A stretch of 64,000 bases of DNA, from assembly GCA_030692055.1 (NCBI GenBank), contig JAUYCY010000072.1:3376-67375 (forward strand), read 5' to 3'. The DNA comes from Candidatus Omnitrophota bacterium. GTDB lineage: Bacteria > Omnitrophota > Koll11 > Duberdicusellales > 4484-171. The translations under genes and the position numbers were made by a program. Of the stretch, positions 50,209 through 58,461 are shown in pieces; position 1 is the first letter of the stretch, and each line of letters starts with the position of its first letter. A model generated the notes under the pieces. The model was given only the letters and a program-made list of their open reading frames with translations, was not told the origin of the DNA and made no database searches.

Positions 50209-51009
50209 ATGACACCTAAAAATACATCTAAGACTTTGGGGCCTATAGAGACCGATATTGTGGCTCGTTTAACGTACGAGAAAAAGACGATTGTCACTGC
50301 GGGCGATTTTGACCGTTTGTTTAATCTTTCTCCCAATGATAGAAAACAGGTTGTTTTTCGCCTCAAAAAGAAAAAAATATTGTCGCCGATAAAACGGGGA
50401 GTTTACGCTTTTTCGCCGCTTGAAGCCGGCCCGGAAGGAACTGGGGTAGATGAACTGCTTATCCCGCCGCTTTTCTTTCCTAAGAAAAACTATTATGTTG
50501 GCTACTCAACCGTGTTTAATTATTACGGTTTTACCGAGCAGCTTTTTCAAACCGTATACGTCCTTAATACCACTATGCGTATGGAAAGGATAATTTGTGG
50601 TATATCTTATAAGTTCATAAGAATTCTTGAAAATCGTATGTACGGCCTGGAAACAATAAAAGTAAAGGATGCAGATGTAAATATTAGTTCAAGAGAGCGA
50701 ACGCTCATTGACCTTCTTTATTTTAACAAACCTGTTGGCGGTATTACAGCGGCTGTTGAGATATTCACGGAAATTGTAAAAAACAAGAAATGCGATATCA
50801 AAAAGCTTATTGAATACGCGGCGCGTTTTCCAAATATTACAACCAGAAAGCGCATTGGCTTGATTCTTGAAGGAATAGGTGCCTCTGATACTATTTTAAA
50901 ACCGCTTATAAAAAGCGTAGAAGAAACGGCGGTTAGCTCGTTTGACGGATCGCGCAAAGGAACACTAAATAAGAAATGGAGAGTTATCGTCAATGATTCA
51001 CGAAAATAA
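50209..51009 (+). CDS. AbiEi-family antitoxin/regulator (module 2)
   Basis: The 266-residue protein has a winged-helix N-terminus (IVTAGDFDRLFNLSPNDRKQ) and the AbiEi C-terminal domain (FPKKNYYVGYSTVFNYYGFT; INISSRERT-like ISSRERTLIDLLYFNKPVGG). It shares the layout of module 1 (16605) and the opening K-T-L-G-P motif (SKTLGPIETDI here, TKTLGPVSSFL there), but little else, so the two are divergent paralogues rather than a recent copy. It overlaps the toxin by 17 bases, which keeps the two tightly coupled. SD TAGGAGA. Confidence 0.82.
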   Translation: MTPKNTSKTLGPIETDIVARLTYEKKTIVTAGDFDRLFNLSPNDRKQVVFRLKKKKILSPIKRGVYAFSPLEAGPEGTGVDELLIPPLFFPKKNYYVGYSTVFNYYGFTEQLFQTVYVLNTTMRMERIICGISYKFIRILENRMYGLETIKVKDADVNISSRERTLIDLLYFNKPVGGITAAVEIFTEIVKNKKCDIKKLIEYAARFPNITTRKRIGLILEGIGASDTILKPLIKSVEETAVSSFDGSRKGTLNKKWRVIVNDSRK

Positions 51010-51871
51010 AGAAGAATTTGTAAAAGCTCTGGAGAGAACGTCAAAGAAAAAGGGCTTTTTATTGCCTCTGATAGAGAAAGATTATTATCTGACGCTGATT
51101 CTTTCCAGGGCAAGCGAACTTTCAGAAGACCTTATTTTTAAAGGCGGGACGTGCCTGAATAAAGTATATTATTCCTATTACCGTTTGAGTGAAGATCTTG
51201 ATTTTAGTATGAAACTTCCTCAGTATGAAGCAACGCGTGGCCAAAGGCGCAAGTGTATTCAGCCGGTTAAAAATAGAATTAAAAAACTCGTTGAGCAATT
51301 TGGAATGAAGATAGATGATGCTGGCAATCCCGGACGAAACGAATCTAAGCAGTACGTGTATTTTTTGGTTTATCAATCAGCGTTGAGGCCGCTTGAAGCA
51401 AAAATAAAATTTGAAATCGGTTTAAGATTTAACCCAATCATGCCCGTAGAAACGCGTAATGTCCAGCATGCTTTCTTACATCCATTTACGGGAGAACCTC
51501 TTTTTGATGGCGGCAAGATAAAGTGCTTATCTTTAAATGAATTAATAGCGGAGAAATTACGCGCAAGTGCCATACGAGAAAAAATAGCGCCGCGAGATTT
51601 TTATGACCTTGATTTTGTCCTGCGTAATGGGTTTGATTTGATTAACAAAGAAGTAATAAAACTTTTTAAGAAGAAGCTTGAGGAATGCGGCGCTGATACC
51701 GATTTAGAGAAGTATCGTGTTAATCTTGGACGCAAGGACGAGGAAGTAAAAGACATGCGTTCACGTATTGAGGTCGAGTTATTTGATGTATTGACGCCGG
51801 ATGAACGCAAGAATTTTGATTTAGATGTGGCTTTTAAACGAATTAACAAGGCAATGGAAGGTATTGAGTAA
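50993..51871 (+). CDS. AbiEii-family nucleotidyltransferase toxin (module 2)
   Basis: The 292-residue protein has EKDYYLTLILS, FKGGTCLNKVYY, RLSEDLDFSM (catalytic acidic residues) and KIKFEIGL, followed by LNELIAEKLRASAIREKIAP and RDFYDLDFVL. These are the AbiEii/DUF1814 signatures with all key residues present. It lies directly before a region of gene fragments. Confidence 0.85.
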   Translation: MIHENKEEFVKALERTSKKKGFLLPLIEKDYYLTLILSRASELSEDLIFKGGTCLNKVYYSYYRLSEDLDFSMKLPQYEATRGQRRKCIQPVKNRIKKLVEQFGMKIDDAGNPGRNESKQYVYFLVYQSALRPLEAKIKFEIGLRFNPIMPVETRNVQHAFLHPFTGEPLFDGGKIKCLSLNELIAEKLRASAIREKIAPRDFYDLDFVLRNGFDLINKEVIKLFKKKLEECGADTDLEKYRVNLGRKDEEVKDMRSRIEVELFDVLTPDERKNFDLDVAFKRINKAMEGIE

Positions 51872-52021
51872 TGGCCAGACAGCACCTACTTTGATATTCC
51901 TTATACATTTTGCCTGATGAACGCCGCTGCGGTTGCGGGGCTGTATAAGTTTGTCACTCGAAGGCAGGAGGTAACGTGGGAGAGAGCCCAAAGTGAAGAG
52001 GTATTTGGCGTTTTTTCTAAT
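51872..52021 (+). pseudogene. C-terminal fragment of a membrane GT2 glycosyltransferase
   Basis: From 51872 the frame reads WPDSTYFDIPYTFCLMNAAA then VAGLYKFVTRRQEVTWERA. The last segment (L..[FL]..G...VTW) is the usual C-terminus of membrane-bound GT2 enzymes. It starts directly after the toxin stop, with no start codon, so the 5' part has been lost or replaced by the AbiE module. Confidence 0.55.
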
Positions 52022-52328
52022 GACCTTTGCAATATTAGGAGTAACTGCAAGGGTTTATTGCTATCAGGCCGAAGTAATAGATATAAGCGGCAAGAGATAC
52101 TTCCCGGCTGTGAAAGAAGCGTTGTCAAAGGCACAGAAGTCAATTTATCTGGTGATGTATTTTGTGAATTTTGACCCGGATGAAATAGTTAAATTCAACT
52201 TACCTATGACACTCGACACTGCTCATATAGAAGATGACAAAAAGATATGGCATTTACTTAAAAGCTATAAAGAAAATATCAGGAACGTGCATCTTTCTTC
52301 CAAAGGACATAAACAGCAATTGAGTTGA
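51993..52328 (+). pseudogene. Composite fragment: PLD-like N-terminus joined to a sugar-isomerase C-terminus
   Basis: A 111-residue frame starts with a signal peptide (MKRYLAFFLMTFAILGVTAR) and the opening of a phospholipase-D-type nuclease (YFPAVKEALSKAQKSIYLVM YFV), with no HKD motif. After about residue 60 it changes to LPMTLDTAHIEDDKKIWHLL and NIRNVHLSSKGHKQQ, the C-terminal pattern of xylose-isomerase-like TIM barrels. Neither half is complete. It looks like a deletion fusion of two genes; a functional product is unlikely. Confidence 0.55.
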
Positions 52329-52381
52329 TAACTACAGTATAATTTATTCTGAAGAAAATGGGTATGTTCCAGCAGCTTGAG

Positions 52382-53680
52382 TTATCTTTCTCTACGGAAG
52401 GCGGTAGAGAGGATTTTGGATTCTTCTCTGTATTTGGCTACAGTGCGGCGGCAGACATTTAATTTTTTTTCCTTAGAAAGAATAAGCGAGATATCCTGGT
52501 CGCTTAAAGGGTGTTTTTTATCTTCTGCTTCTATAAGCTCTTTAATCAGCTTTTTTACGTGGGTAGATGATACGGTCTGGCCGTTTTTATCGTGGATATG
52601 GCTGCTAAAGAAATCTTTTAAGGCAATTACCCCCAGCGGAGTTTTCACGTATTTATTCATTACCACCCGGCAGACCGTAGATTCGTGCATCTCGATTTTC
52701 TCTGCCACTTCTTTAAAGGTAAGCGGCTTAAGGCAGGAGAGGTCGTTCCTGATTGCCTCTTGTTGAACCTCAACTACGGTTTCCGTAACTTTTCTTAGCG
52801 TATCCCGCCTTTTAGTGATAGCATTTAATAATTCCATGGCGCTGCGCAGTTTCTCAGTAAGAAACTCTTTGGTTTGCGGGTCAATGTCGGTTTTTTTTAA
52901 CATCTCCCGATAGGTTTTACTAATATTTAGGGTTGGCAGGTCTTCATTGTTAATACTTATTTCTAAATCTTCGCCTTTTTCCTCAATGATAACATCCGGG
53001 ATAACCCGCTGGATTTCTTCGGTAGAGTAGTTTCTGCCGGGCTTGGGGTCGAGTTTTAGTATTCTTTTTATCAGCGGTTCAATCTTCTCTAACGGCTCCT
53101 TAAGGTTTTTGGCAATCGCGCTGTAATTTTTCTTGGCCACATCGTCCAGGTGCAATTCGGCAATTTTTCTCATCAGGGGGTCAGTTTCATTGGCTAAATC
53201 TAACTGGATGAGCAGGCACTCGGAAACTGTCCTGGCAGCCACACCCGCAGGCTCAAATTTCTGGATAAGTTTAAGGACGTTTTCTACCTCATTGACAGCC
53301 ACATTTAAGGCCTTGGCAATCTCCTCTAAACCTACTTTTAAATACCCGTTATCATCAATATTCCCGATTATCTCTTGGCCGATCCTGAACGCCTCATCGC
53401 TGTTGGTAAACATTCCCAGCTGCCTAAGGAGCACATCCTGCAGGGAAGATTTCTTGGTAATTTGCTCCAATCGGAAGCCTTCCATGGCAGGCAGGGAGGA
53501 GGTATCTCTACGGCTTTCAGAGATAGGCAGTTTAGGGGTTTCTTCCAGAAAGGGATTATCATTCAACTCTGCCTCAACCATATCCTTAAGGTCCAATAAT
53601 GGCAAGGCCAAAATTTTAAGCGACTGTTGAAGCTGGGGGGCAAGTATGCGCCTTAGTTCCAGTCTTTGCCGTATCTCCAT
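52382..53680 (-). CDS. rpoN: RNA polymerase sigma-54 factor
   Basis: The 432-residue protein is read from the ATG at 53680 (the open frame includes a TTG six bases earlier). Region I (RLELRRILAPQLQQSLKILA LPLLDL) interacts with activators. The core-binding region and the helix-turn-helix (FKEVAEKIEMHESTVCRVVM) follow. The RpoN box near the end reads VCRRTVAKYREESKI, against the usual ARRTVAKYRE. It recognises -24/-12 promoters such as those at 11165 and 41445 and needs an NtrC-type activator. It is divergent to the DUF134 gene. Confidence 0.94.
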   Translation of the reverse strand: MEIRQRLELRRILAPQLQQSLKILALPLLDLKDMVEAELNDNPFLEETPKLPISESRRDTSSLPAMEGFRLEQITKKSSLQDVLLRQLGMFTNSDEAFRIGQEIIGNIDDNGYLKVGLEEIAKALNVAVNEVENVLKLIQKFEPAGVAARTVSECLLIQLDLANETDPLMRKIAELHLDDVAKKNYSAIAKNLKEPLEKIEPLIKRILKLDPKPGRNYSTEEIQRVIPDVIIEEKGEDLEISINNEDLPTLNISKTYREMLKKTDIDPQTKEFLTEKLRSAMELLNAITKRRDTLRKVTETVVEVQQEAIRNDLSCLKPLTFKEVAEKIEMHESTVCRVVMNKYVKTPLGVIALKDFFSSHIHDKNGQTVSSTHVKKLIKELIEAEDKKHPLSDQDISLILSKEKKLNVCRRTVAKYREESKILSTAFRRER

Positions 53681-53778
53681 ACCCAATAGTATAGCATAAA
53701 AAGGCCCGTATTTTTAATAAAATTATCGTTGTAGCATAGGAAATTATATTAGATTCTTCGGCACATTGCCTCAGAATC

Positions 53779-53810
53779 AAGGAAAAGTCTCATTAATGAA
53801 ACTTTTCCTT
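53779..53810. promoter_or_regulatory. 32-bp near-perfect palindrome between rpoN and the DUF134 gene
   Basis: AAGGAAAAGT (53779-53788) and ACTTTTCCTT (53801-53810) are exact reverse complements, and the centre TCATTAATGA is itself palindromic; only one base pair in the whole 32 bp mismatches. It touches the -35 of the DUF134 gene and lies upstream of rpoN, so it is a good candidate operator. Confidence 0.7.
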
Positions 53811-53837
53811 GACAAGCGGGAATTGCCTTGTTAGAAT
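53809..53837 (+). promoter_or_regulatory. Promoter of the DUF134 gene
   Basis: TTGACA (53809-53814), a 17-base spacer and TAGAAT (53832-53837). The -35 overlaps the palindrome at 53779-53810. Confidence 0.75.
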
Positions 53838-53918
53838 AACTAATAATGAATAGGTATTCATAATAACTATGGCGTTAAAAGTAAGTAAGTCTAAGTAAAC
53901 CAGCTTCGAGGGAGTAAA

Positions 53919-54227
53919 ATGCGGCCAAAAGGCAGACCCAAGAAATATAGGCGAGTTCAGAGATACCCCAAAATCAGCCGTTTTAGCCCAAGGGGCAAGG
54001 CAGGTAGGCCGGATGAGGTAGATTTGGCTATGGATGAGTTTGAGGCTATCAGGTTAGCCGATTACCAGCGCCTGAGCCAGAAAGAGGCAGCCAAATCAAT
54101 GCATTTATCCCAACCGACCTTTAGCCGGATCCTGAAAGGAGCGCGTAAAATCATTGCAGATGCCCTAATTAATGGTAAAATAATTAAGATTCAGGGAGGC
54201 CAATACGTAATTAGTTCCCAGAGGTAA
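53919..54227 (+). CDS. DUF134-family DNA-binding protein
   Basis: The 102-residue protein begins MRPKGRPKKYRRVQRYPKIS and has VDLAMDEFEAIRLADYQRLS followed by QKEAAKSMHLSQPTFSRILK, the E-A-[IL]-R-L-x-D helix-turn-helix of the DUF134 family. In that family the usual opening R-R-V-x-x-x-P is followed by a metal or redox site; here no cysteine is seen. It should bind DNA. Its own promoter palindrome could be its operator. It is followed by a second small helix-turn-helix gene. Confidence 0.87.
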   Translation: MRPKGRPKKYRRVQRYPKISRFSPRGKAGRPDEVDLAMDEFEAIRLADYQRLSQKEAAKSMHLSQPTFSRILKGARKIIADALINGKIIKIQGGQYVISSQR

Positions 54228-54259
54228 TTAGAAAGCTGTTTTTGAGGGAGGTAGTAAAG

Positions 54260-54466
54260 ATGGATAAGGAGTTAGAACAGTGGTATAAGTTGCATAAATT
54301 TTATTTTTATATGGGTAGCTACGAAACAAAGGACTTAGCCAGTTATCTAAAGGTTAGTCCTCGGATAATTCAGAGGTGGTTGAAAGAGAAGTCCCGGCCA
54401 ACTAAAGAGCAATTAGCCCAGATTAGGAGATATTTGAAGGAAAAAGAGCCGAAATCCTCCTTATAA
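54260..54466 (+). CDS. Small helix-turn-helix protein
   Basis: The 68-residue protein is read from the ATG after GGGAGGTAGTAAAG; the longer frame starts at TTG with no ribosome site. YETKDLASYLKVSPRIIQRW LKEKSRP is a helix-turn-helix like those of excisionase or MerR-like DNA-binding proteins, and the tail is basic. It probably works with the DUF134 protein 32 bases upstream. The next gene is on the other strand. Confidence 0.75.
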   Translation: MDKELEQWYKLHKFYFYMGSYETKDLASYLKVSPRIIQRWLKEKSRPTKEQLAQIRRYLKEKEPKSSL

Positions 54467-54703
54467 ACAATATTATATTTTTTCGTCTGGATGTCGCACT
54501 ACTGCCTATAATAGTTCTTATGTTAACTTGGCAATCTGGATGAACCCAAGATAAGTATTTGGCGCATAAAAGGTTATAAATTTTGGGATTTTCCTGTGGA
54601 AAACCACAATTAAACTTACTTTATCTTACTTATGTTTTTTGAGTTTTACATTTGGTTACGGGTCTTTTGCGGATATTTACAGCAAAAGCTCTGCGGAGTG
54701 GTT

Positions 54704-55762
54704 TTAGCGGATTTTGCGGGTGAGGGTGATTACGAAAGGCCCTCCCTGCTTTTTTGCTTTTTTACAGGCCACTCCCAGAGCCCTAATTTTGCTTGGTTTT
54801 GGGCCAATTTTAGCCATAATTTTAAGCGACCTTTGGTAGATTTCATACCCATCGTCAGTTGGCTCTGGGTAGGTCTTTTGCGCCCCAAAATGGGCTATTT
54901 CCGGCCCACTTAGCCAAAGATGTATAGTCTTGGCAGCCAGTTTTCTTTCTCTTAAGCGCCGGGCAACCATCTCTGATAAAAGCCGCATCCAAGCCTGAAT
55001 AAACCCGGTATTTTCCGAAGCCCTTGGTAAGGTATATGAATGGCCAATAGATTTAATTTTTTCTTCTTCTTGGGAAGTTTGGAGGCAGTCAGTTGAATGC
55101 AAAGATACATAAAGATTCAGGCCATTTTGGCCTAGGTTTTGCTCTAAAAATTGGGCTGATTTTTGGTATAGATCCAGGCAGGTTTTAATCCCTAGGTTTT
55201 CAAAAAAGGTCTCGGTTTTGTCACCAACCCCAGAGAGTTTCCTAACCGGCACTTGGGCCAAGGTTTTTTCCAGGTTTTCGGATGTTAGGATAGCTACGCC
55301 ATTTGGCTTGTTTAATTTGGAGGCAAGCTTGGCCAAAAGGCTGTTTTTGGCTATACCGATTGAGGCAGTGATGTGAAAGTTTTCATATATCTGCTGCTGG
55401 ATTTCTTGGGCTAATTTTAGGGGTTCCGGGGCTTCCTGGATGTCCATTTGGAACTCATCTATGGAGGCATAGATAACCTCAAAAGCATACTTCTTTAGTA
55501 GCTCAAAGATCTGCTCAGAGGTCCAGATATATTTGCTCTGGTCAGCTACCACAAACCGGGCATCCGGGCACAATTTAAAGGCCTCCTGTGTAGGCATTCC
55601 GGAGTCAACAATTCCCTTGGCCTTGGCCTCATAGCTGGCAGCGCAGACCACGGTGTTTAGCCTCCTCCCTCTTGAGCCCACAATTACGGGTTTCCCCTTC
55701 AGCCTGGGGTTAACCGCCTGCTCAATAGAGGCAAAAAACGCATCCATGTCTATGTGTAAAAT
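54704..55762 (-). CDS. dinB: DNA polymerase IV (Y-family), probable ATT start
   Basis: The 352-residue Y-family translesion polymerase has HIDMDAFFASIEQAVNPRLK, YEAKAKGIVDSGMPTQEA, VIYASIDEFQMDI (catalytic Asp-Glu), then the helix-hairpin-helix VRKLSGVGDKTE and little-finger domain. The first ATG in the frame (55747) would leave out the catalytic Asp of HID. A TAG closes the frame at 55763-55765. An ATT at 55762 lies eight bases after AGGAG and gives I-L-H-I-D-M-D, so it is the likely start. The SOS operator was not seen. The gene fills lesion bypass in the cytoplasm. Confidence 0.85.
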   Translation of the reverse strand: MLHIDMDAFFASIEQAVNPRLKGKPVIVGSRGRRLNTVVCAASYEAKAKGIVDSGMPTQEAFKLCPDARFVVADQSKYIWTSEQIFELLKKYAFEVIYASIDEFQMDIQEAPEPLKLAQEIQQQIYENFHITASIGIAKNSLLAKLASKLNKPNGVAILTSENLEKTLAQVPVRKLSGVGDKTETFFENLGIKTCLDLYQKSAQFLEQNLGQNGLNLYVSLHSTDCLQTSQEEEKIKSIGHSYTLPRASENTGFIQAWMRLLSEMVARRLRERKLAAKTIHLWLSGPEIAHFGAQKTYPEPTDDGYEIYQRSLKIMAKIGPKPSKIRALGVACKKAKKQGGPFVITLTRKIR

Positions 55763-55901
55763 CTATCATTCTCCTGGTCGCCTAAAACAAATAAAAAACC
55801 ACCTCCAACGGCGGCATGCCGAGCCCCGTACGTATTACGCTTGATAGAAACTAATGGGCAGAAATTGCTTACTATTTGTTATAATTGCAAGTGTCAAAGT
55901 T

Positions 55902-56957
55902 TTAGGGTGAAGATTGGAAGAAAAAACAATTACTGCAAAAATTATGATAATCTATTTTTTTTTGCTGCTCTTTTTTACTAAACATTGCTCGACTATCACG
56001 AAAATATTTACTATTCCAGGCATCTTTAACAAACGGGTAATCTTTGATATTGCCGAAATCATCCGCCTTCTTATATCCACAACAACAAGCAGAGATACCA
56101 CCATCTACAGCGATGCACAATGTGTCCCAGAGAAAACGACATCTTCTAAGCTCTAGCGGCAAAAATAACCTCTCTCTTGTATCAAAATCTATTTTCTGGC
56201 CATGGCTCGCATCTAAATCGCCGCGAAAAGAAATGAAATCATCAAACCCTAAATTCTTTGATATTCTTTCTGCTTCTTTGACTTCATGCACATTAAAATA
56301 AAAAACAAGAAACTGCCAGATTATATGTGGTAGGGAACTGCGTAGTTTCTTTTTACGCGCGATAATCTTTTTTGCATTCTCCAGAGCTAAATCAAAATTC
56401 CCACCAGCGCGATATTTTGTATAACTTTCTTGGCTAGCGCCATCAATGGAGAAACTTAAAACGGTCAATTCTGAAGTAAAAATCTCATTTAATAGCTCAT
56501 CGTTGAGATGAAAATTTCCACTTGTATGTATTATTGTAGCAACACGATTTTCTTTAGCGTAATGAGACATCCTTAAAGTATCTTTATTCAAAAATGACTC
56601 ACCCCAGCCAATAAGCTGCAGTAATAATAACCTGTCTTTTAATTGGTCGAATATTTTTTTGAAATCTTCAAATTTCAGGTAACTTTTTTCTCTTCCGCTT
56701 GGTTCATTTTTCCCAGTATGGCAGTTGATGCAATGAAGATTACAAATATTGCTTGGTTCAACCCTTAATTCTAAAGGCTGAGATTCTAATTCAGTTTTTC
56801 CTAGCCAAAATTCATAATAGACGTGTATAGCATTGATTAATTTCTTGAAGGTGATACCATGCCTTAAGATAATCAACCATTTCTTTATTCTTTTTAAGGC
56901 ACAGAGATTGTAAGCTAGATTTGCTATTCTCCTAATAGGCATGGCCACGAGTGTCAA
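55902..56957 (-). CDS. Radical SAM/SPASM-domain protein
   Basis: The 351-residue protein has the radical SAM cluster motif NICNLHCINC (Cys72, Cys76, Cys79) preceded by LELRVEPS. Its C-terminal SPASM-type region has CRFLWDTLCIAVDGGISACC and CSNCFFFQ to hold auxiliary clusters. Such enzymes modify peptides or sugars. In this surface-glycan cluster it stands downstream of the exporter pair, so sugar modification or a role with the exported glycan is possible. The substrate is unknown. Confidence 0.88.
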   Translation of the reverse strand: MTLVAMPIRRIANLAYNLCALKRIKKWLIILRHGITFKKLINAIHVYYEFWLGKTELESQPLELRVEPSNICNLHCINCHTGKNEPSGREKSYLKFEDFKKIFDQLKDRLLLLQLIGWGESFLNKDTLRMSHYAKENRVATIIHTSGNFHLNDELLNEIFTSELTVLSFSIDGASQESYTKYRAGGNFDLALENAKKIIARKKKLRSSLPHIIWQFLVFYFNVHEVKEAERISKNLGFDDFISFRGDLDASHGQKIDFDTRERLFLPLELRRCRFLWDTLCIAVDGGISACCCGYKKADDFGNIKDYPFVKDAWNSKYFRDSRAMFSKKEQQKKIDYHNFCSNCFFFQSSP

Positions 56958-56968
56958 TTCGCTACAAC

Positions 56969-57691
56969 TTATTTTTGGGCATAAAGTTGCAAAATTTCTT
57001 CCGTAGGCCCAAATGCTACCTGGTCCCCTTTATTTAATAATAGACATCTATTGCAGAATTTTTTTATTAAATCCATCTCATGAGAAATTGCAATAATTGT
57101 TTTACCGGCGTATTCAGACTCTTTAATTATGCTGTAGTATTTTTCCCTGAATTCCATATCGCCGTAAGCAAGCATCTCATCTAGTAGCAGGATATCAGAT
57201 TTAACGTAGCGGCTTATAGAGAAAGCTATTCTTTGTATCTGTCCGCTGGATAAATCTCTGAGTGGACACCGCAGTAAATTCTCTATTCCTGAAAATTGCG
57301 CAATGTCGTTCAGGTTTCTTGTAACCTCCGCCCTTTCTATGCCCATAATCGCGCTAAATAGATATATGTTCTCGTGCGCGGTTAGGTCTCTTTCCATCCC
57401 GATGTCTAATTGTAAAAACGCCGCTATTTTGCCTTTTATGTTGACTATTCCCGATGTCTTTTTATAAAGACCGGATATTATTCTTAAAAGAGTCGTTTTG
57501 CCTGAACCGTTATCTCCAATAAGCCCTATCCTGTCCCCTTTATAGATTTCAACATTTATGTTATTAAGCGCAATGATTTCCAAGTGATGTTGTTGCGGTT
57601 TTATAATTCTTTTTGCAAGATTAAATGCTGTGAGGGGACTTATATCAATAACAAATTTTTTAGTTAGGTTTCTTATTTCAATAACCATCAT
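56969..57691 (-). CDS. ABC exporter ATPase, short Wzt-like
   Basis: The 240-residue ATPase has Walker A GDNGSGKTT (residues 59-67), the signature DLSSGQIQRIAFSISRY, Walker B ILLLDEMLAYGD and switch His in IAISHEMDL. Unlike the Wzt at 19995 it has no C-terminal carbohydrate-binding domain. It starts in an overlap with the stop of the permease and makes the second glycan exporter of the window. Confidence 0.9.
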   Translation of the reverse strand: MMVIEIRNLTKKFVIDISPLTAFNLAKRIIKPQQHHLEIIALNNINVEIYKGDRIGLIGDNGSGKTTLLRIISGLYKKTSGIVNIKGKIAAFLQLDIGMERDLTAHENIYLFSAIMGIERAEVTRNLNDIAQFSGIENLLRCPLRDLSSGQIQRIAFSISRYVKSDILLLDEMLAYGDMEFREKYYSIIKESEYAGKTIIAISHEMDLIKKFCNRCLLLNKGDQVAFGPTEEILQLYAQK

Positions 57692-58461
57692 CAGGCTTTC
57701 TCTACTATTTTAGGCTCAAATGATTTAAACAGCTTATAACTTACAGCCAGAAAAACAAAAGAAAAAATCAGCATTGTGGCAAATATTGTTAAGTTCGGAA
57801 TTTTATGATAAATAAGAACGTCCCTATAAAAATTTATTACTTGACTCATAGGATTTATCATTACTATCCATCTGAATTGTTTAGATAAGGATGAAATTTT
57901 ATAGAATATCGGAACCAAGAAAAAACCCATTCTTGCAATAACGGTCCAGATATGTTCTATGTCACGCGCATAAACACATATGCATGAAAGTATAAGCGAT
58001 ATGCTGGCAATTAAAACCGCCTCTATAGCTACGATTAGCGGCAGGATGACGACATGAGCAGAAAAACCCACCCCTGTGAAAATTATGAACACAAAAACCA
58101 CCAGAATTTCAAAAAAATGTTGTATTATATACACTCCTACATTGCTAAAAATTAGTATTTCTTTGGGGAAAACAACATTTCTTACCATTAGTGCCCTATC
58201 GAGCAGAACTCTGGTGTTTGCCTGGACGCAGATAGCGAAGAAATTCCAGGAGACCGTTCCGATTAAAATATAGAGAAAATAGTTTTCCGTATATTCTTCT
58301 CCTATTCTGGTTTTGAAGAGGAAATACAGGATAGCGGTCATTATGAGAGGATTAAGAAAGCTCCAAAAAAACCCTAGTATCGTTCTTTGGTCGCGGAGCT
58401 TAAACCAAGAAATAGTGAATTGTTTTATTAAGTTGATGCATTCTCTGCTTAGTAATTTCAT
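57691..58461 (-). CDS. ABC-2 polysaccharide export permease (Wzm-like)
   Basis: The 256-residue permease has WFKLRDQRTILGFFWSFLNP LIM near the start, then about six helices and a C-terminal FKSFEPKIVEKA. It pairs with the ATPase whose gene follows. Its 5' end overlaps the GT2 gene upstream by 62 bases, so two protein ends are coded in different frames by the same DNA; the conserved first segment shows this start is right or nearly so. Confidence 0.88.
   Translation of the reverse strand: MKLLSRECINLIKQFTISWFKLRDQRTILGFFWSFLNPLIMTAILYFLFKTRIGEEYTENYFLYILIGTVSWNFFAICVQANTRVLLDRALMVRNVVFPKEILIFSNVGVYIIQHFFEILVVFVFIIFTGVGFSAHVVILPLIVAIEAVLIASISLILSCICVYARDIEHIWTVIARMGFFLVPIFYKISSLSKQFRWIVMINPMSQVINFYRDVLIYHKIPNLTIFATMLIFSFVFLAVSYKLFKSFEPKIVEKA

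Noticed and set aside
54632..54913. Plus-strand frame overlapping the end of dinB
   Set aside because: Most of it is antisense to the little-finger domain of dinB; no ribosome site or known motif.
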